DNA of 36,224 nt from an uncultured Clostridia bacterium (GTDB lineage: Bacteria > Bacillota > Clostridia > Christensenellales > CAMQZB01), in contig CAMQZB010000019.1 of assembly GCA_947039455.1 (NCBI GenBank), positions 1 to 36,224 of the forward strand, given 5' to 3'. Numbering within the stretch: the first letter of the stretch is position 1; every line of letters begins with the position of its first letter. Below the pieces are notes generated by a model that had not been told where the DNA came from, ran no database searches, and saw only the letters and a list, made by a program, of their open reading frames with translations. Of the stretch, positions 17,014 to 25,052 are shown one piece after another. Position numbers and translations under genes: made by a program.

Positions 17014-17094
17014 CTATATTCAATAACAAAAAAAATATAGTTATTTCTAATATGAAATAAATTTGATATAAATAAATTAAATATAAAATATTCC

Positions 17095-17123
17095 TTGAAA
17101 TGCAACCTTTAGTGTGTTATCAT
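17095..17123 (+). promoter_or_regulatory. Probable promoter of the sigma-factor/serpin operon
   Basis: TTGAAA (17095-17100) and TATCAT (17118-17123) are 17 bp apart, a moderate sigma-A match. TGCAACC at 17101-17107 resembles the -35 of ECF promoters, but no CGTC-like -10 follows at the proper distance, so autoregulation is not shown. Confidence 0.45.
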
Positions 17124-17160
17124 TGTTTATAGTAGTAAGAAAGGAAAAGGGGGATGTGAA

Positions 17161-17718
17161 ATGGTAATTTATGCTGGATATATAATCCAAGAATGCGACA
17201 AAACGAAATTCGCATTAATTTATGAAACCTATCATTTAAAGATGTATCAAGTGGCACTAAACATATTGAAAAATCCAAGTGATGCGGAAGATGTTTGTCA
17301 TAATACATTTCTTGCTGTGTCAAAAAGACTAGACGCAATCCAAGTAATTGAAAGCTACAAAACATCAGTGTATTTAGTGAAATCAGTGAAAAATCACGCA
17401 ATTAATTTTATTATAAAAAGAAACAGAACTCCTGTAGTTTCAGTGTGTTTTGACTACTTTGAAATACGTGATATAACGGAAATTGAAGAAGACTACATCA
17501 AGTCTAAAGAGGTAGAAACTGCGTTGACGGCTATACTTGAAATGAAAGATAACTACCGTGATGCACTAACTTTACGATATGTTTCCGACTTATCAATGAA
17601 AGAAATTTCAATAGCGATGGAAATTCCTATTGGCACAGTAAAAAGTTTAATTTCACGTGGATTGAAAATTCTACACAATGAATTAAAGGGGGTAAGTGAT
17701 GTTTCACAAAAAATCTAG
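17161..17718 (+). CDS. ECF-type RNA polymerase sigma factor
   Basis: The 185-residue protein has a sigma-2 domain (about 16-85: YETYHLKMYQVALNIL, then NPSDAEDVCHNTFLAVSKRL) and a sigma-4 domain (about 118-172: MKDNYRDALTLRYVSDLSMKEI followed by IPIGTVKSLISRGLKIL, the recognition helix). It should direct RNA polymerase to a small regulon in response to an extracytoplasmic signal. The start follows GGGGGA. Its last 20 nt overlap the serpin-like gene, the usual arrangement for a sigma factor and its membrane anti-sigma factor. Assignment to a numbered ECF group is not possible by eye. Confidence 0.93.
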   Translation: MVIYAGYIIQECDKTKFALIYETYHLKMYQVALNILKNPSDAEDVCHNTFLAVSKRLDAIQVIESYKTSVYLVKSVKNHAINFIIKRNRTPVVSVCFDYFEIRDITEIEEDYIKSKEVETALTAILEMKDNYRDALTLRYVSDLSMKEISIAMEIPIGTVKSLISRGLKILHNELKGVSDVSQKI

Positions 17719-19126
17719 AGAAAAACACATTAACGAAGCATTCCAAGTTTACGGAAAAGTTCTTGATAACAAAATAGATAAAATGCCTATTGCTGATACG
17801 AATTTTTCACTAAACTATAAAGAAAAATCAAAGAAATTACAAGACAAATCAAAGAGTTTCGCTTTTGGACAAAAAAAGAAAGTACTCTCAATCACCGCAC
17901 TTGCAATGTCCGCGTTATTACTTATTATAATAGGAATAAACGGATTAGGAGTGCCAAATCGTATACCAAATTCTAATGTTGTTTATGCTGCCGAACTTCC
18001 AAATTCAGAAACTCATAGGTACGGAAAAGTTGACGAATCTATAACTACTGGTCTGGAAAATTTCACGGTTAATTCAATGTTAAGCGTAATGCATGAAACG
18101 GATACAAATGAAAATTACAGCTCATTAGCTACGTTTATAGTTCTAGCATTATTAGCGGAAGGTTCAACTGGAGATACTCAAAAAGAGATTTTAGATGTTC
18201 TTGGGCTGAATGAAATTCACATGGAAATATTGGGAGCGGAGGTGAAAACGTTATATCAAAATATGTATATTAAGGACAAAGTAGAATTGAATAATTCACT
18301 GTGGATGTCCGAAGCTATTGATTATAAAGAAGAATTTATTAATACCGCTGAAAGTTTTTATTCATCATTATATACAGTAGATTACGATTCTAAAAAAACG
18401 GTAAAATATATGGAAAACTGGGTAGCACACAACACACACGGATCTATAAAACCAAAATTTGAAATTAATCCGCAAGAAATTTTTACTATTATAAATACCA
18501 TATACATGAAAGGAAAATGGTATGATCAATTCAGCGTTTTTCATACTAAGAATGGCGATTTCAGCTTGCTAGATGACGAAACTGTCAGAGTATCCTATAT
18601 GAATAAAACGGATAACGATACTTTCTTTTACTCAGAGAATTTTATTCGTGCAACAATAAATAGTGATGCAGGGAATATGGTATTTATTCTGCCAAGAGAA
18701 GATAAAAATATCTATGATTTAATGGTGTCGGAACAATCTTTGCATGAAGCGTTGTATGGCGGTATTAAAAATAGCGGTGATATCACATGGCAAGTTCCAA
18801 AGTTTGATATTAAAGGCGAATATAACGTTAAAGAAAATCTTCAAGAAATGGGTGTTGAAAAACTGTTTACTCCAAGTGCGGAACTAAATGGTATGGTGAG
18901 CAATGGACAAATTGCATATCTTGCTGCTTTAGAACAAAAAACATATTTGACTATCGACGAGTTCGGTTTTGAAGCGGGACTATATATCAAAGGGTGGGGC
19001 GCAGGATCGGAAGCCCCTGGATTGGATAAAGCTGATATGATTCTTGATAAACCGTTTTTGTTCGGAATAGAAGTTGATGGTCAATACATTTTCACAGGCG
19101 TAATCACAAACCCCACTGAAGGATAG
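17699..19126 (+). CDS. Membrane-anchored serpin, candidate anti-sigma factor
   Basis: This 475-residue protein has three parts: a basic cytoplasmic segment (1-60), one membrane helix (about 62-80) and an extracytoplasmic serpin domain (about 115-475). Serpin features include INTIYMKGKWYDQF (265-278), VSYMNKTD (298-305), MVFILPRED (327-335), VPKFDIKGEYNVKENLQEMGVEKLF (366-390) and the C-terminal DKPFLFGIEVDGQYIFTGVITNP. The hinge of the reactive loop (421-432) reads EFGFEAGLYIKG. Inhibitory serpins need Thr/Ser at P14 and small residues at P12-P9, but this one has Phe at P14 and Leu, Tyr, Ile at P10-P8. Inhibition by loop insertion is therefore doubtful. ATG 17699 is preferred over GTG 17696 on spacing to GGGGG. 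The anti-sigma role is inferred from overlap with the sigma gene and from topology. Confidence 0.88.
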   Translation: MFHKKSREKHINEAFQVYGKVLDNKIDKMPIADTNFSLNYKEKSKKLQDKSKSFAFGQKKKVLSITALAMSALLLIIIGINGLGVPNRIPNSNVVYAAELPNSETHRYGKVDESITTGLENFTVNSMLSVMHETDTNENYSSLATFIVLALLAEGSTGDTQKEILDVLGLNEIHMEILGAEVKTLYQNMYIKDKVELNNSLWMSEAIDYKEEFINTAESFYSSLYTVDYDSKKTVKYMENWVAHNTHGSIKPKFEINPQEIFTIINTIYMKGKWYDQFSVFHTKNGDFSLLDDETVRVSYMNKTDNDTFFYSENFIRATINSDAGNMVFILPREDKNIYDLMVSEQSLHEALYGGIKNSGDITWQVPKFDIKGEYNVKENLQEMGVEKLFTPSAELNGMVSNGQIAYLAALEQKTYLTIDEFGFEAGLYIKGWGAGSEAPGLDKADMILDKPFLFGIEVDGQYIFTGVITNPTEG

Positions 19127-19166
19127 AAAAATTATATTAACTATTCTATAAATAAAACAAACAACA

Positions 19167-19203
19167 AAAAAGCCTATCGCAAAACTCTTGCGATAGGCTT
19201 TTA
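19167..19203. terminator. Bidirectional terminator
   Basis: A perfect 12-bp stem (AGCCTATCGCAA at 19171-19182 with TTGCGATAGGCT at 19188-19199) has T residues on the right and an A run on the left. It can end the serpin transcript on plus and the membrane-protein transcript on minus. The rest of 19127-19306 is AT-rich and holds nothing recognisable. Confidence 0.88.
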
Positions 19204-19306
19204 AATATTGAATTATAGATTATTTATAAAAAATCATAGCTAATATATATAGACTAAACTATGATAAACATAGAACAATATTTTTACATATTAAATAAAT
19301 AATATT

Positions 19307-19771
19307 CTATTCTTCCGCATTTTTCTTTTTTTCAATAAGAAGTTTAATGCCCAAAATAATGGTAGTGTACACATCGAAAATAGCTAATATAGGCATGCAA
19401 AACGAATTAGAAATTACGCCATTTTCAAAATAGTAACTAAGCCCACTTGACCCATCTGAAACTTCATGATAAACAATCAATGCCACGAAAATCATAGCAA
19501 AAACAAGATTAAATATAAAAGTAGATTTAAGTGATTTGTTGCCACCTAGAATATAAGCATCTTTAAAAACTGCAAATGTAACAAAGTAACTCATAGTAAT
19601 AACTAGAATTATCATTGATTGAATAGCAGGGGTAGCCCATGTTATTCTTTCTGAAATAAGTCCGTTTAAAAATACCAATCCAAGTGAAACAAAAAGTGTT
19701 TGGTGTGCTATTTTATATCGATTTGAAAGTTGCATTTCATCGAATTTGTTTTGTGTTGTGTTCTCGTCCAT
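19307..19771 (-). CDS. Four-helix membrane protein paired with Xre repressor
   Basis: This 154-residue protein has a short polar N-terminus (MDENTTQNKFDEMQLSNRYK), about four membrane helices (near 25-42, 50-70, 85-105 and 122-145) and a Lys-rich C-terminal tail. I chose the ATG at 19771, which follows GGGAGGAA and lies 2 nt after the repressor stop. The longer open frame to 19834 only reads back into the repressor gene. Small Xre repressors are often followed by such membrane proteins of unknown function in Firmicutes. I do not recognise a named function. Confidence 0.7.
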   Translation of the reverse strand: MDENTTQNKFDEMQLSNRYKIAHQTLFVSLGLVFLNGLISERITWATPAIQSMIILVITMSYFVTFAVFKDAYILGGNKSLKSTFIFNLVFAMIFVALIVYHEVSDGSSGLSYYFENGVISNSFCMPILAIFDVYTTIILGIKLLIEKKKNAEE

Positions 19772-19773
19772 AA

Positions 19774-19971
19774 TTATTCCTCCCAAAAAAGTTCGTCTAG
19801 AGTTTTCCCTAGAACTTTGCAAATATTCTTGCATAGATTGATTGATGGATTGTAGTCACCCTGTTCAATAGCGTTGATAGTTTGACGAGAAACGCCTACT
19901 TTATCAGCTAAAGTTTTTTGAGGATAATTCAATTCCGCTCTTGCCATTTTAATTTTAATATTACGTGCCAC
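19774..19971 (-). CDS. Small Xre/Cro-family HTH repressor
   Basis: The 65-residue product is essentially one HTH_3 domain: IKIKMARAELNYPQKTLADKV then GVSRQTINAIEQGDYNPSI, ending in CKVLGKTLDELFWEE. I chose the GTG at 19971 because GAGGTGA lies 5 nt upstream and the resulting length matches this family. The frame continues upstream to 20019 through the promoter. A perfect palindrome over its own promoter predicts autorepression of this two-gene operon. Such repressors usually act as dimers. Confidence 0.9.
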   Translation of the reverse strand: MARNIKIKMARAELNYPQKTLADKVGVSRQTINAIEQGDYNPSINLCKNICKVLGKTLDELFWEE

Positions 19972-19990
19972 AGTGTCACCTCGTAAATAG

Positions 19991-20019
19991 ATAGTATCAT
20001 AGACTTGACAAAATGTCAA
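19991..20019 (-). promoter_or_regulatory. Promoter of the Xre/membrane-protein operon
   Basis: On the minus strand, -35 TTGACA (20019-20014) and -10 TACTAT (19996-19991) are 17 bp apart. The -35 element lies inside the right arm of the palindrome at 19999-20025. Confidence 0.8.
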
Positions 20020-20025
20020 GTCTAT
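19999..20025. promoter_or_regulatory. 27-bp perfect palindromic operator
   Basis: ATAGACTTGACA (19999-20010) and TGTCAAGTCTAT (20014-20025) are a perfect 12-bp inverted repeat around AAA. A further half-site, TTTGACAT, follows at 20026-20033. The palindrome covers the -35 and most of the spacer of the repressor promoter, the expected place for an autorepression operator of a dimeric Xre protein. Confidence 0.8.
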
Positions 20026-20060
20026 TTGACATTATTTTTTTTACCAAATTTAAACGAAAA

Positions 20061-20564
20061 TTAAAATCTACACAATAAACAAGCTACAATAATCCCTACA
20101 AATGTAGAGATAGTGGCGATAGCAAGGGCTTTTCCGAACTTTTTAATACCTTGGGAAGAGAAGTAAATACTAGCTAGATAAAAAATAGTTTCACTACTAC
20201 CTGCAATGACGGAAGCGCAACGACCTTCGTATGAATCCACGCCAAAAGTTGTGAAAATGTTTTCAAGAATAGCGAAAGAACCGCTACCAGTGAAGGGGCG
20301 GAAAAGTACTAATTGAAACAGCCCAGATGGTATTCCAAACAGTGAAAAAACAGGTGATAAAAACACTTCAATGTGGGTTGCGATACCTGAATTTATCATT
20401 AATTCCACAACAATTAGCATTGCAGTTACGTATGGGAAAATTGTCACAGAAAGCGGAATTGCGCCTTTTGCGCCCTCTACAAAATATTCGTAAACAGGCG
20501 CTTTTTTCATAAATGCGTAAAGGAATAGAAACAAAAGCAGTAGCGGTATTATGTATTTACTCAA
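20061..20564 (-). CDS. spmB: Spore maturation protein B
   Basis: SpmA and SpmB are forespore-expressed membrane proteins of the nucleoside-recognition (Gate) family needed for full spore core dehydration and heat resistance in Bacillus and Clostridium. This 167-residue form starts MSKYIIPLLLLFLFLYAFMKKAPVYEYFVEGAKGAI. It carries the typical segments PYVTAMLIVVELM, FRPFTGSGSFAIL and VIAGSSETIFYLASIYF. I chose a TTG at 20564 preceded by AGGAG. The frame could extend to a TTG at 20621, which would overlap spmA by 26 nt but has no ribosome binding site. Only the gap to spmA and the exact start are uncertain. Confidence 0.88.
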   Translation of the reverse strand: MSKYIIPLLLLFLFLYAFMKKAPVYEYFVEGAKGAIPLSVTIFPYVTAMLIVVELMINSGIATHIEVFLSPVFSLFGIPSGLFQLVLFRPFTGSGSFAILENIFTTFGVDSYEGRCASVIAGSSETIFYLASIYFSSQGIKKFGKALAIATISTFVGIIVACLLCRF

Positions 20565-20595
20565 AATAAATTCTCCTAAAAATTCTAATAAGTTG

Positions 20596-21144
20596 CTAGT
20601 CTTTAATAAATATACGAGCAATAACTACACCTAAAACAGTGGCAACGGTACTTGCAATTATCGACGGAATAATAATGTCATAAGGTGCAACGGAACCGTG
20701 AATTTGCCGTAGTGAAATAACAGAAGTGGGAATCATTTGCAAGCTAGTAGCGTTCATTACAAAAAATATAATCATAGGTTTTGTTGCAAGATTATTTTTG
20801 TTCATAGAAGAAATAGCATTAATCCCAGCGGGAGTGCTTGCGTTTCCAACACCCAAAATATTAGCAGAAACGTTTAACGAAATATGCTCCATAGATTTTT
20901 CGTCAACATCGCCCATAATAAAAGTAATAACAGGACGCAAAAAACGTTGCATTTTTTCAGCAAGTTTAGTCTTAGAAATGATTTCAATAATACCTAACCA
21001 AAAAACAAAAGTTACGCACATTTTCAGTGATAACTGCAGTGATTTTTCGCTTGCAGTAATTATAGAAGTCAAAGCAATTTCTGGTGATTGAAATAATATT
21101 AAAAGTAAAGTGGCAATGAAGCCTAGAGAAAACAATATATTCAT
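20596..21144 (-). CDS. spmA: Spore maturation protein A
   Basis: The 182-residue membrane protein is the partner of SpmB. Family features are the segment FVFWLGIIEIISKTKLAEKM (about 47-66), NVSANILGVGNASTPAGINAI (about 91-111) and MIIFFVMNATSLQMIPTSVISLR (about 123-145). About five membrane helices are present. It is upstream of spmB on the minus strand, the conserved order. AAGGAA lies before the ATG. Its presence, with spoVA genes elsewhere in the window, is evidence that the organism makes endospores. Confidence 0.92.
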   Translation of the reverse strand: MNILFSLGFIATLLLILFQSPEIALTSIITASEKSLQLSLKMCVTFVFWLGIIEIISKTKLAEKMQRFLRPVITFIMGDVDEKSMEHISLNVSANILGVGNASTPAGINAISSMNKNNLATKPMIIFFVMNATSLQMIPTSVISLRQIHGSVAPYDIIIPSIIASTVATVLGVVIARIFIKD

Positions 21145-21177
21145 GAAAATTCCTTGTTTTTTTTGTATTATACATAT

Positions 21178-21206
21178 AGTTTATGTTTACAAAGTCTTGT
21201 AAATGC
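21178..21206 (-). promoter_or_regulatory. Possible sigma-E-like promoter of spmA-spmB
   Basis: On the minus strand CATAAACT (21185-21178) matches most of the sigma-E -10 pattern, and GCATTTA (21206-21200) stands 14 bp upstream as a weak -35. It overlaps the divergent metG promoter. spmA/B are sporulation-controlled in Bacillus, which is the main reason to consider it. Confidence 0.3.
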
Positions 21207-21214
21207 GATATAAT
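21186..21214 (+). promoter_or_regulatory. Sigma-A type promoter of metG-tatD-rsmA
   Basis: TTTACA (21186-21191) and TATAAT (21209-21214) are 17 bp apart. The leader is about 40 nt, too short for a T-box. Confidence 0.83.
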
Positions 21215-21262
21215 ATTGAGAAGAATGAAAAAAATTATTTATTGCACAAATAGGAGATCTAT

Positions 21263-23218
21263 ATGAAGGATACATTTTATATAACAACCCCAATTTACTA
21301 CCCAAGCGGAAAATGGCACTTAGGACACTGCTACACAACAGTTTCATGCGATGCTCTAGCGAGATTTAATCGTCTTGACGGTAAAGATGTGTTTTTCTTA
21401 ACTGGCACTGATGAGCATGGTCAAAAAATAGCGGATAGAGCGGAGGAAGCTGGGGTTACTCCTAAAGCTTTCGTTGATGTTTTAGTAGGCGAATTAAAAG
21501 ATATTTTTGCGAAATTAGATGTTTCTAACGACAAATTTATCAGAACTACTGACCAAATTCATGAAGAAGTAGTGCAAAAGATTTTCACTAAACTATATGA
21601 AAAAGGCGATATTTATAAATCTTCATATGAGGGGAAATACTGTACTCCATGTGAGTCATTTTGGACTGAAACCCAATTAGTTGATGGCAAATGTCCTGAT
21701 TGCGGAAGAGAAGTAAAATCTCACAGCGAGGAAAGTTATTTCTTCCGTTTAAGCAATTATGCAGATAGACTTCTTGCTTTATATGAAGAAAATCCTGAAT
21801 TTATTCAACCAAAATCAAGACAAAATGAAATGGTAAATAACTTTATCAAACCAGGTTTGGCTGATTTATGTGTGTCAAGAACTTCAGTGAAATGGGGCGT
21901 GCAAGTACCATTTGACACAAACCACTCAGTTTATGTATGGATTGATGCGCTATCAAACTACCTAACTGCACTTGGTTACACAACTTCTGACGATACATTA
22001 TATAAAAAATACTGGCCTGCACAAATACAAATGGTAGGAAAAGAAATCGTACGTTTCCACACAATTATTTGGCCTGCAATCCTTATGGCGTTAGAATTAC
22101 CACTACCAAAACGAGTATTCGGACATGGTTGGTTGCTAATTGGTGGTGATAAATTATCAAAATCAAAACTAGCAAATGTAAGAACTGAAATTGTAGATCC
22201 TGCTTATTTAACTAATAGATATGGCTCTGACGCTATCAGATATTTCCTACTTCGTGAAGTGCCATTTGGTTCTGACGGAATATATACAAACGAAGCATTA
22301 TTGCTTAGAATTAACTCTGATTTATGTAACGATCTAGGTAATTTAGCAAGTAGATCAGCATCAATGATTGAGAAATATTTTGACGGAATTATTCCTAATA
22401 GCGGAAAAGTTGAAGAAATTGACAAAGAAATTATAGCAATGGGAAATGAGTTGTATGGAAAAGTGAAAGCTAATTTAGACAAACTTCTTATACCTCAAGC
22501 AATTCAAGATTGCTTCGGTTTAATTTCTCGTGCAAACAAATATATTGACGAAACAATGCCATGGAAACTAGCGAAAGAAGATACCGAAAGATTGGCTACC
22601 GTTATGTATAACTTAGCTGAAACTATCCGTCTAGCTACTATAATGTTGAAACCGTTCCTAACAAATTCACCTGCAATAATACTAGCAAACTTCGGTCAAG
22701 ATGACATTGATTGCTTTAGTGGAAACGTAACTTTTGGTGGATTAAAAACTGGAGTTAAAGTAACAAAAGGCGAATTGTTGTTCCCAAGAATTGATGTAGC
22801 AAAAGAGCTTGAGGCATTGGAAGAATACGCAAAATCTATCGCACCAAAAGCTGTAGAAACCGTAACTGATGCGAAAGAATTAGAAAGCAAAGAAGAAATT
22901 GATATTGATACATTCGGCAAAATACAATTAGTTACTGCGAAAGTTTTAGCTTGCGAAGTAGTGCCAAAATCAGACAAACTTTTGAAGTTGACAGTTCAAA
23001 CTATCGGCGGAGAACGTACAGTGGTTTCTGGTATTGCAAAACACTATTCAGCGGAAGAAATCATTGGCAAAACTGTAGTTGTGGTTGCGAATTTGAAGAA
23101 AGTGAAGCTACGTGGAATTGAAAGCGAAGGGATGATATTGTGTGCTGAAGACGCTGAAGGCAACCTAGTTTTGGTTACTCCTGAAAAGGCGATGACTGGG
23201 GGCTTTGAGGTTAGATAA
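21263..23218 (+). CDS. metG: Methionyl-tRNA synthetase with C-terminal tRNA-binding domain
   Basis: This class I synthetase charges tRNA-Met. In its 651 residues, HLGH at 19-22 is the HIGH motif and KLSKS at 297-301 is the KMSKS motif. Four zinc-cluster cysteines lie at C127, C130, C144 and C147. The C-terminal EMAP/Trbp111-like domain (about 550-651) contains the pattern FGKIQLVTAKVLACEVVPKSDKLLKL and binds tRNA. Length and domain order are normal for Firmicutes. AGGAG precedes the ATG. It is followed directly by tatD (TAA then ATG with no gap), a conserved Firmicute order metG-tatD-(rnmV)-rsmA, here lacking rnmV. Confidence 0.97.
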   Translation: MKDTFYITTPIYYPSGKWHLGHCYTTVSCDALARFNRLDGKDVFFLTGTDEHGQKIADRAEEAGVTPKAFVDVLVGELKDIFAKLDVSNDKFIRTTDQIHEEVVQKIFTKLYEKGDIYKSSYEGKYCTPCESFWTETQLVDGKCPDCGREVKSHSEESYFFRLSNYADRLLALYEENPEFIQPKSRQNEMVNNFIKPGLADLCVSRTSVKWGVQVPFDTNHSVYVWIDALSNYLTALGYTTSDDTLYKKYWPAQIQMVGKEIVRFHTIIWPAILMALELPLPKRVFGHGWLLIGGDKLSKSKLANVRTEIVDPAYLTNRYGSDAIRYFLLREVPFGSDGIYTNEALLLRINSDLCNDLGNLASRSASMIEKYFDGIIPNSGKVEEIDKEIIAMGNELYGKVKANLDKLLIPQAIQDCFGLISRANKYIDETMPWKLAKEDTERLATVMYNLAETIRLATIMLKPFLTNSPAIILANFGQDDIDCFSGNVTFGGLKTGVKVTKGELLFPRIDVAKELEALEEYAKSIAPKAVETVTDAKELESKEEIDIDTFGKIQLVTAKVLACEVVPKSDKLLKLTVQTIGGERTVVSGIAKHYSAEEIIGKTVVVVANLKKVKLRGIESEGMILCAEDAEGNLVLVTPEKAMTGGFEVR

Positions 23219-23986
23219 ATGGCGATTGATACACATTGTCATTTAAATGACGAAAGATATGATGATGTCAACGAGGTAATTGCCTCCTTGACATCTAATA
23301 ATATAACTAATGGCGTAGTGATTGGTTACAACATGGAGACTAGTATTTCGGCAATGAAATTAGCTGATGAAAATGAAATTCTTTACAGTGTTATCGGTTT
23401 TCACCCAGGTAATATTCACGAAATAAAAGACGGCGACATGGAGAAACTTGAAGCACTTGCAGTTAATAAAAAAGTAGTAGCTATTGGCGAAATAGGTCTT
23501 GATTATCACTATGAACCCTATGATAAAGACGCACAAAAACGTGTTTTTATACATCAACTTAACATAGCGAAAAGAACGGGCTTGCCTGTTGTAATACATC
23601 AACGTGATTGCGGAATGGATTTGCTTGCAATTTTGAAAGAACATTATAAAGAGCTATCGGGAATAATCATGCACTGTTTTTCAGAAAGCACAGAAATGGC
23701 AGAAGAATTTATTAAAATGGGTTGCTATATTTCCTTTGCAGGTCCATTGACTTTTAAAAATTCAAAAAGCCTACCTGATGTTGCGAAGATGACACCAAAA
23801 GAACTAATATTAAGCGAAACCGACTGTCCATACCTAACTCCACACCCTCACAGGGGGAAACGAAACGAGCCGAAATATGTAAGTTTAGTGGTGGAAAAGT
23901 TGGCGGAATTACGTGAAGTAACTTATGAAGAAATGGAAAAACAAATTGAAGAAAACGCTAAAAAAGTGTTTTTCAAAATGAAATAG
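23219..23986 (+). CDS. tatD: TatD family metal-dependent deoxyribonuclease
   Basis: TatD-family hydrolases are TIM-barrel metalloenzymes with DNase/exonuclease activity. The 255-residue protein shows the metal-ligand segments DTHCHL (near 4-9), GEIGLDYHYE (about 92-101), VIHQRD (about 127-132), MHCFS (about 151-155) and ETDCPYLTPHPHRGKRNEP (about 201-219). It starts immediately after the metG stop, so it is translated from the same mRNA. Many genomes have several paralogues, so the precise DNA substrate is unknown. Confidence 0.93.
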   Translation: MAIDTHCHLNDERYDDVNEVIASLTSNNITNGVVIGYNMETSISAMKLADENEILYSVIGFHPGNIHEIKDGDMEKLEALAVNKKVVAIGEIGLDYHYEPYDKDAQKRVFIHQLNIAKRTGLPVVIHQRDCGMDLLAILKEHYKELSGIIMHCFSESTEMAEEFIKMGCYISFAGPLTFKNSKSLPDVAKMTPKELILSETDCPYLTPHPHRGKRNEPKYVSLVVEKLAELREVTYEEMEKQIEENAKKVFFKMK

Positions 23987-23997
23987 ATTGGAGAAAT

Positions 23998-24843
23998 ATG
24001 GATTCAGTAAAAGATAGTATAATTAAACATAATTTTAGGTTCAACAAATCATTCGGGCAAAATTTCATATCAGATGTGAATTTATTGTCAGCAATAGTTG
24101 AAGATGCTGAAATTACTAGCGAAGATTTAGTGTTGGAAATTGGTGCAGGTGCAGGTACGTTGACTCGTGAAATTGCATTGCAAGCAAAAAAGGTAATTTC
24201 CTATGAAATCGATAATAATTTAAAACCAATACTTGCTGAAAGGCTTGGTGATTTAGAAAATTTAGAATTGCGTTTTGCGGATATAATGAAAGTGCCTGCT
24301 GATGAAATCAATGGTCTTGGAAAGTTCAAAGTTGTTGCGAATTTGCCTTATTATATCACAACTCCTGTGACGATGTTCTTTTTGGAAGAATGTAAAAATG
24401 CGGAGTCAGTTACGGTTATGGTGCAAAAGGAAGTTGCGGAACGTTTTTGTGCAAAAGCGGGAACTAGTGATTACGGTGCAATAACTGTTGCTGTGGATTT
24501 CTATGGTGAAGCGGAGATTAAAAGGCAAGTAGGCCGTCAAATGTTTTTCCCAGTACCTAACGTAGATTCAGCGGTTTTGAATATTAAAATTAGGGACAAA
24601 TATCATCCTAAATGCGTTAAAACTTTTTTACGTACAGTAAAATGCGCTTTTGCAATGAGAAGAAAAACATTGTCTAACAACTTAATTAGCAGTTTTAAAC
24701 TAACTCGTGATCAAATCGACGTTATGCTTGGAAAATTAGGGCTACAAAATACTATCCGTGGCGAACGTTTAAATACTGATGAATTTGTAAAATTATCTGA
24801 CGAAATCTATGATATTATGCAAGAAAACAAAGAAGTTAAATAG
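23998..24843 (+). CDS. rsmA: 16S rRNA (adenine-1518/1519-N6,N6)-dimethyltransferase
   Basis: RsmA (KsgA) dimethylates two adjacent adenines in the 3' end of 16S rRNA during 30S assembly. In 281 residues the SAM motif VLEIGAGAGTLTREI is near 44-58, the catalytic NLPYYITTPV is near 114-123, and FFPVPNVDSAVL (about 182-193) and the helical C-terminal domain are typical. The usual N-terminal KSFGQNFISD is present. GGAG is upstream and the gene is third in the metG operon. The terminator follows within 30 nt. Confidence 0.96.
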   Translation: MDSVKDSIIKHNFRFNKSFGQNFISDVNLLSAIVEDAEITSEDLVLEIGAGAGTLTREIALQAKKVISYEIDNNLKPILAERLGDLENLELRFADIMKVPADEINGLGKFKVVANLPYYITTPVTMFFLEECKNAESVTVMVQKEVAERFCAKAGTSDYGAITVAVDFYGEAEIKRQVGRQMFFPVPNVDSAVLNIKIRDKYHPKCVKTFLRTVKCAFAMRRKTLSNNLISSFKLTRDQIDVMLGKLGLQNTIRGERLNTDEFVKLSDEIYDIMQENKEVK

Positions 24844-24871
24844 TATAATTAATATAATTTAATAGAACATT

Positions 24872-24909
24872 AAAAGCGGTGGTGTTTTGTAAAAACATAC
24901 TGCTTTTTT
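24872..24909 (+). terminator. Terminator after rsmA
   Basis: An imperfect stem of about 16 bp (AAAAGCGGTGGTGTTTT with AAAACATACTGCTTTT) is followed by T residues. Confidence 0.75.
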
Positions 24910-24992
24910 TAGTTTATATCAATATTTTAAAATGTTCTATTTTAATTATACTTTGAATAAATATGTGATTAGATAATTAATTCTAAAATTGG

Positions 24993-25021
24993 TTGAAATT
25001 AACAGAATTTAGTGGTATAAT
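24993..25021 (+). promoter_or_regulatory. Sigma-A type promoter of the acidic membrane protein gene
   Basis: TTGAAA (24993-24998) and a consensus TATAAT (25016-25021) are 17 bp apart, giving a leader of about 25 nt. Confidence 0.85.
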
Positions 25022-25052
25022 ATAGAAAAGTATTATTAATATAGGAGGGCGA

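Noticed and set aside
17101-17125. ECF-type autoregulatory promoter (TGCAACC)
   Set aside because: The -35-like element is present, but no CGTC or similar -10 is at 16-17 bp, so it is kept only as a remark under the sigma-A-like pair.
21215-21262. T-box or SAM riboswitch upstream of metG
   Set aside because: The leader is only about 40 nt and contains no T-box sequence or conserved hairpin.
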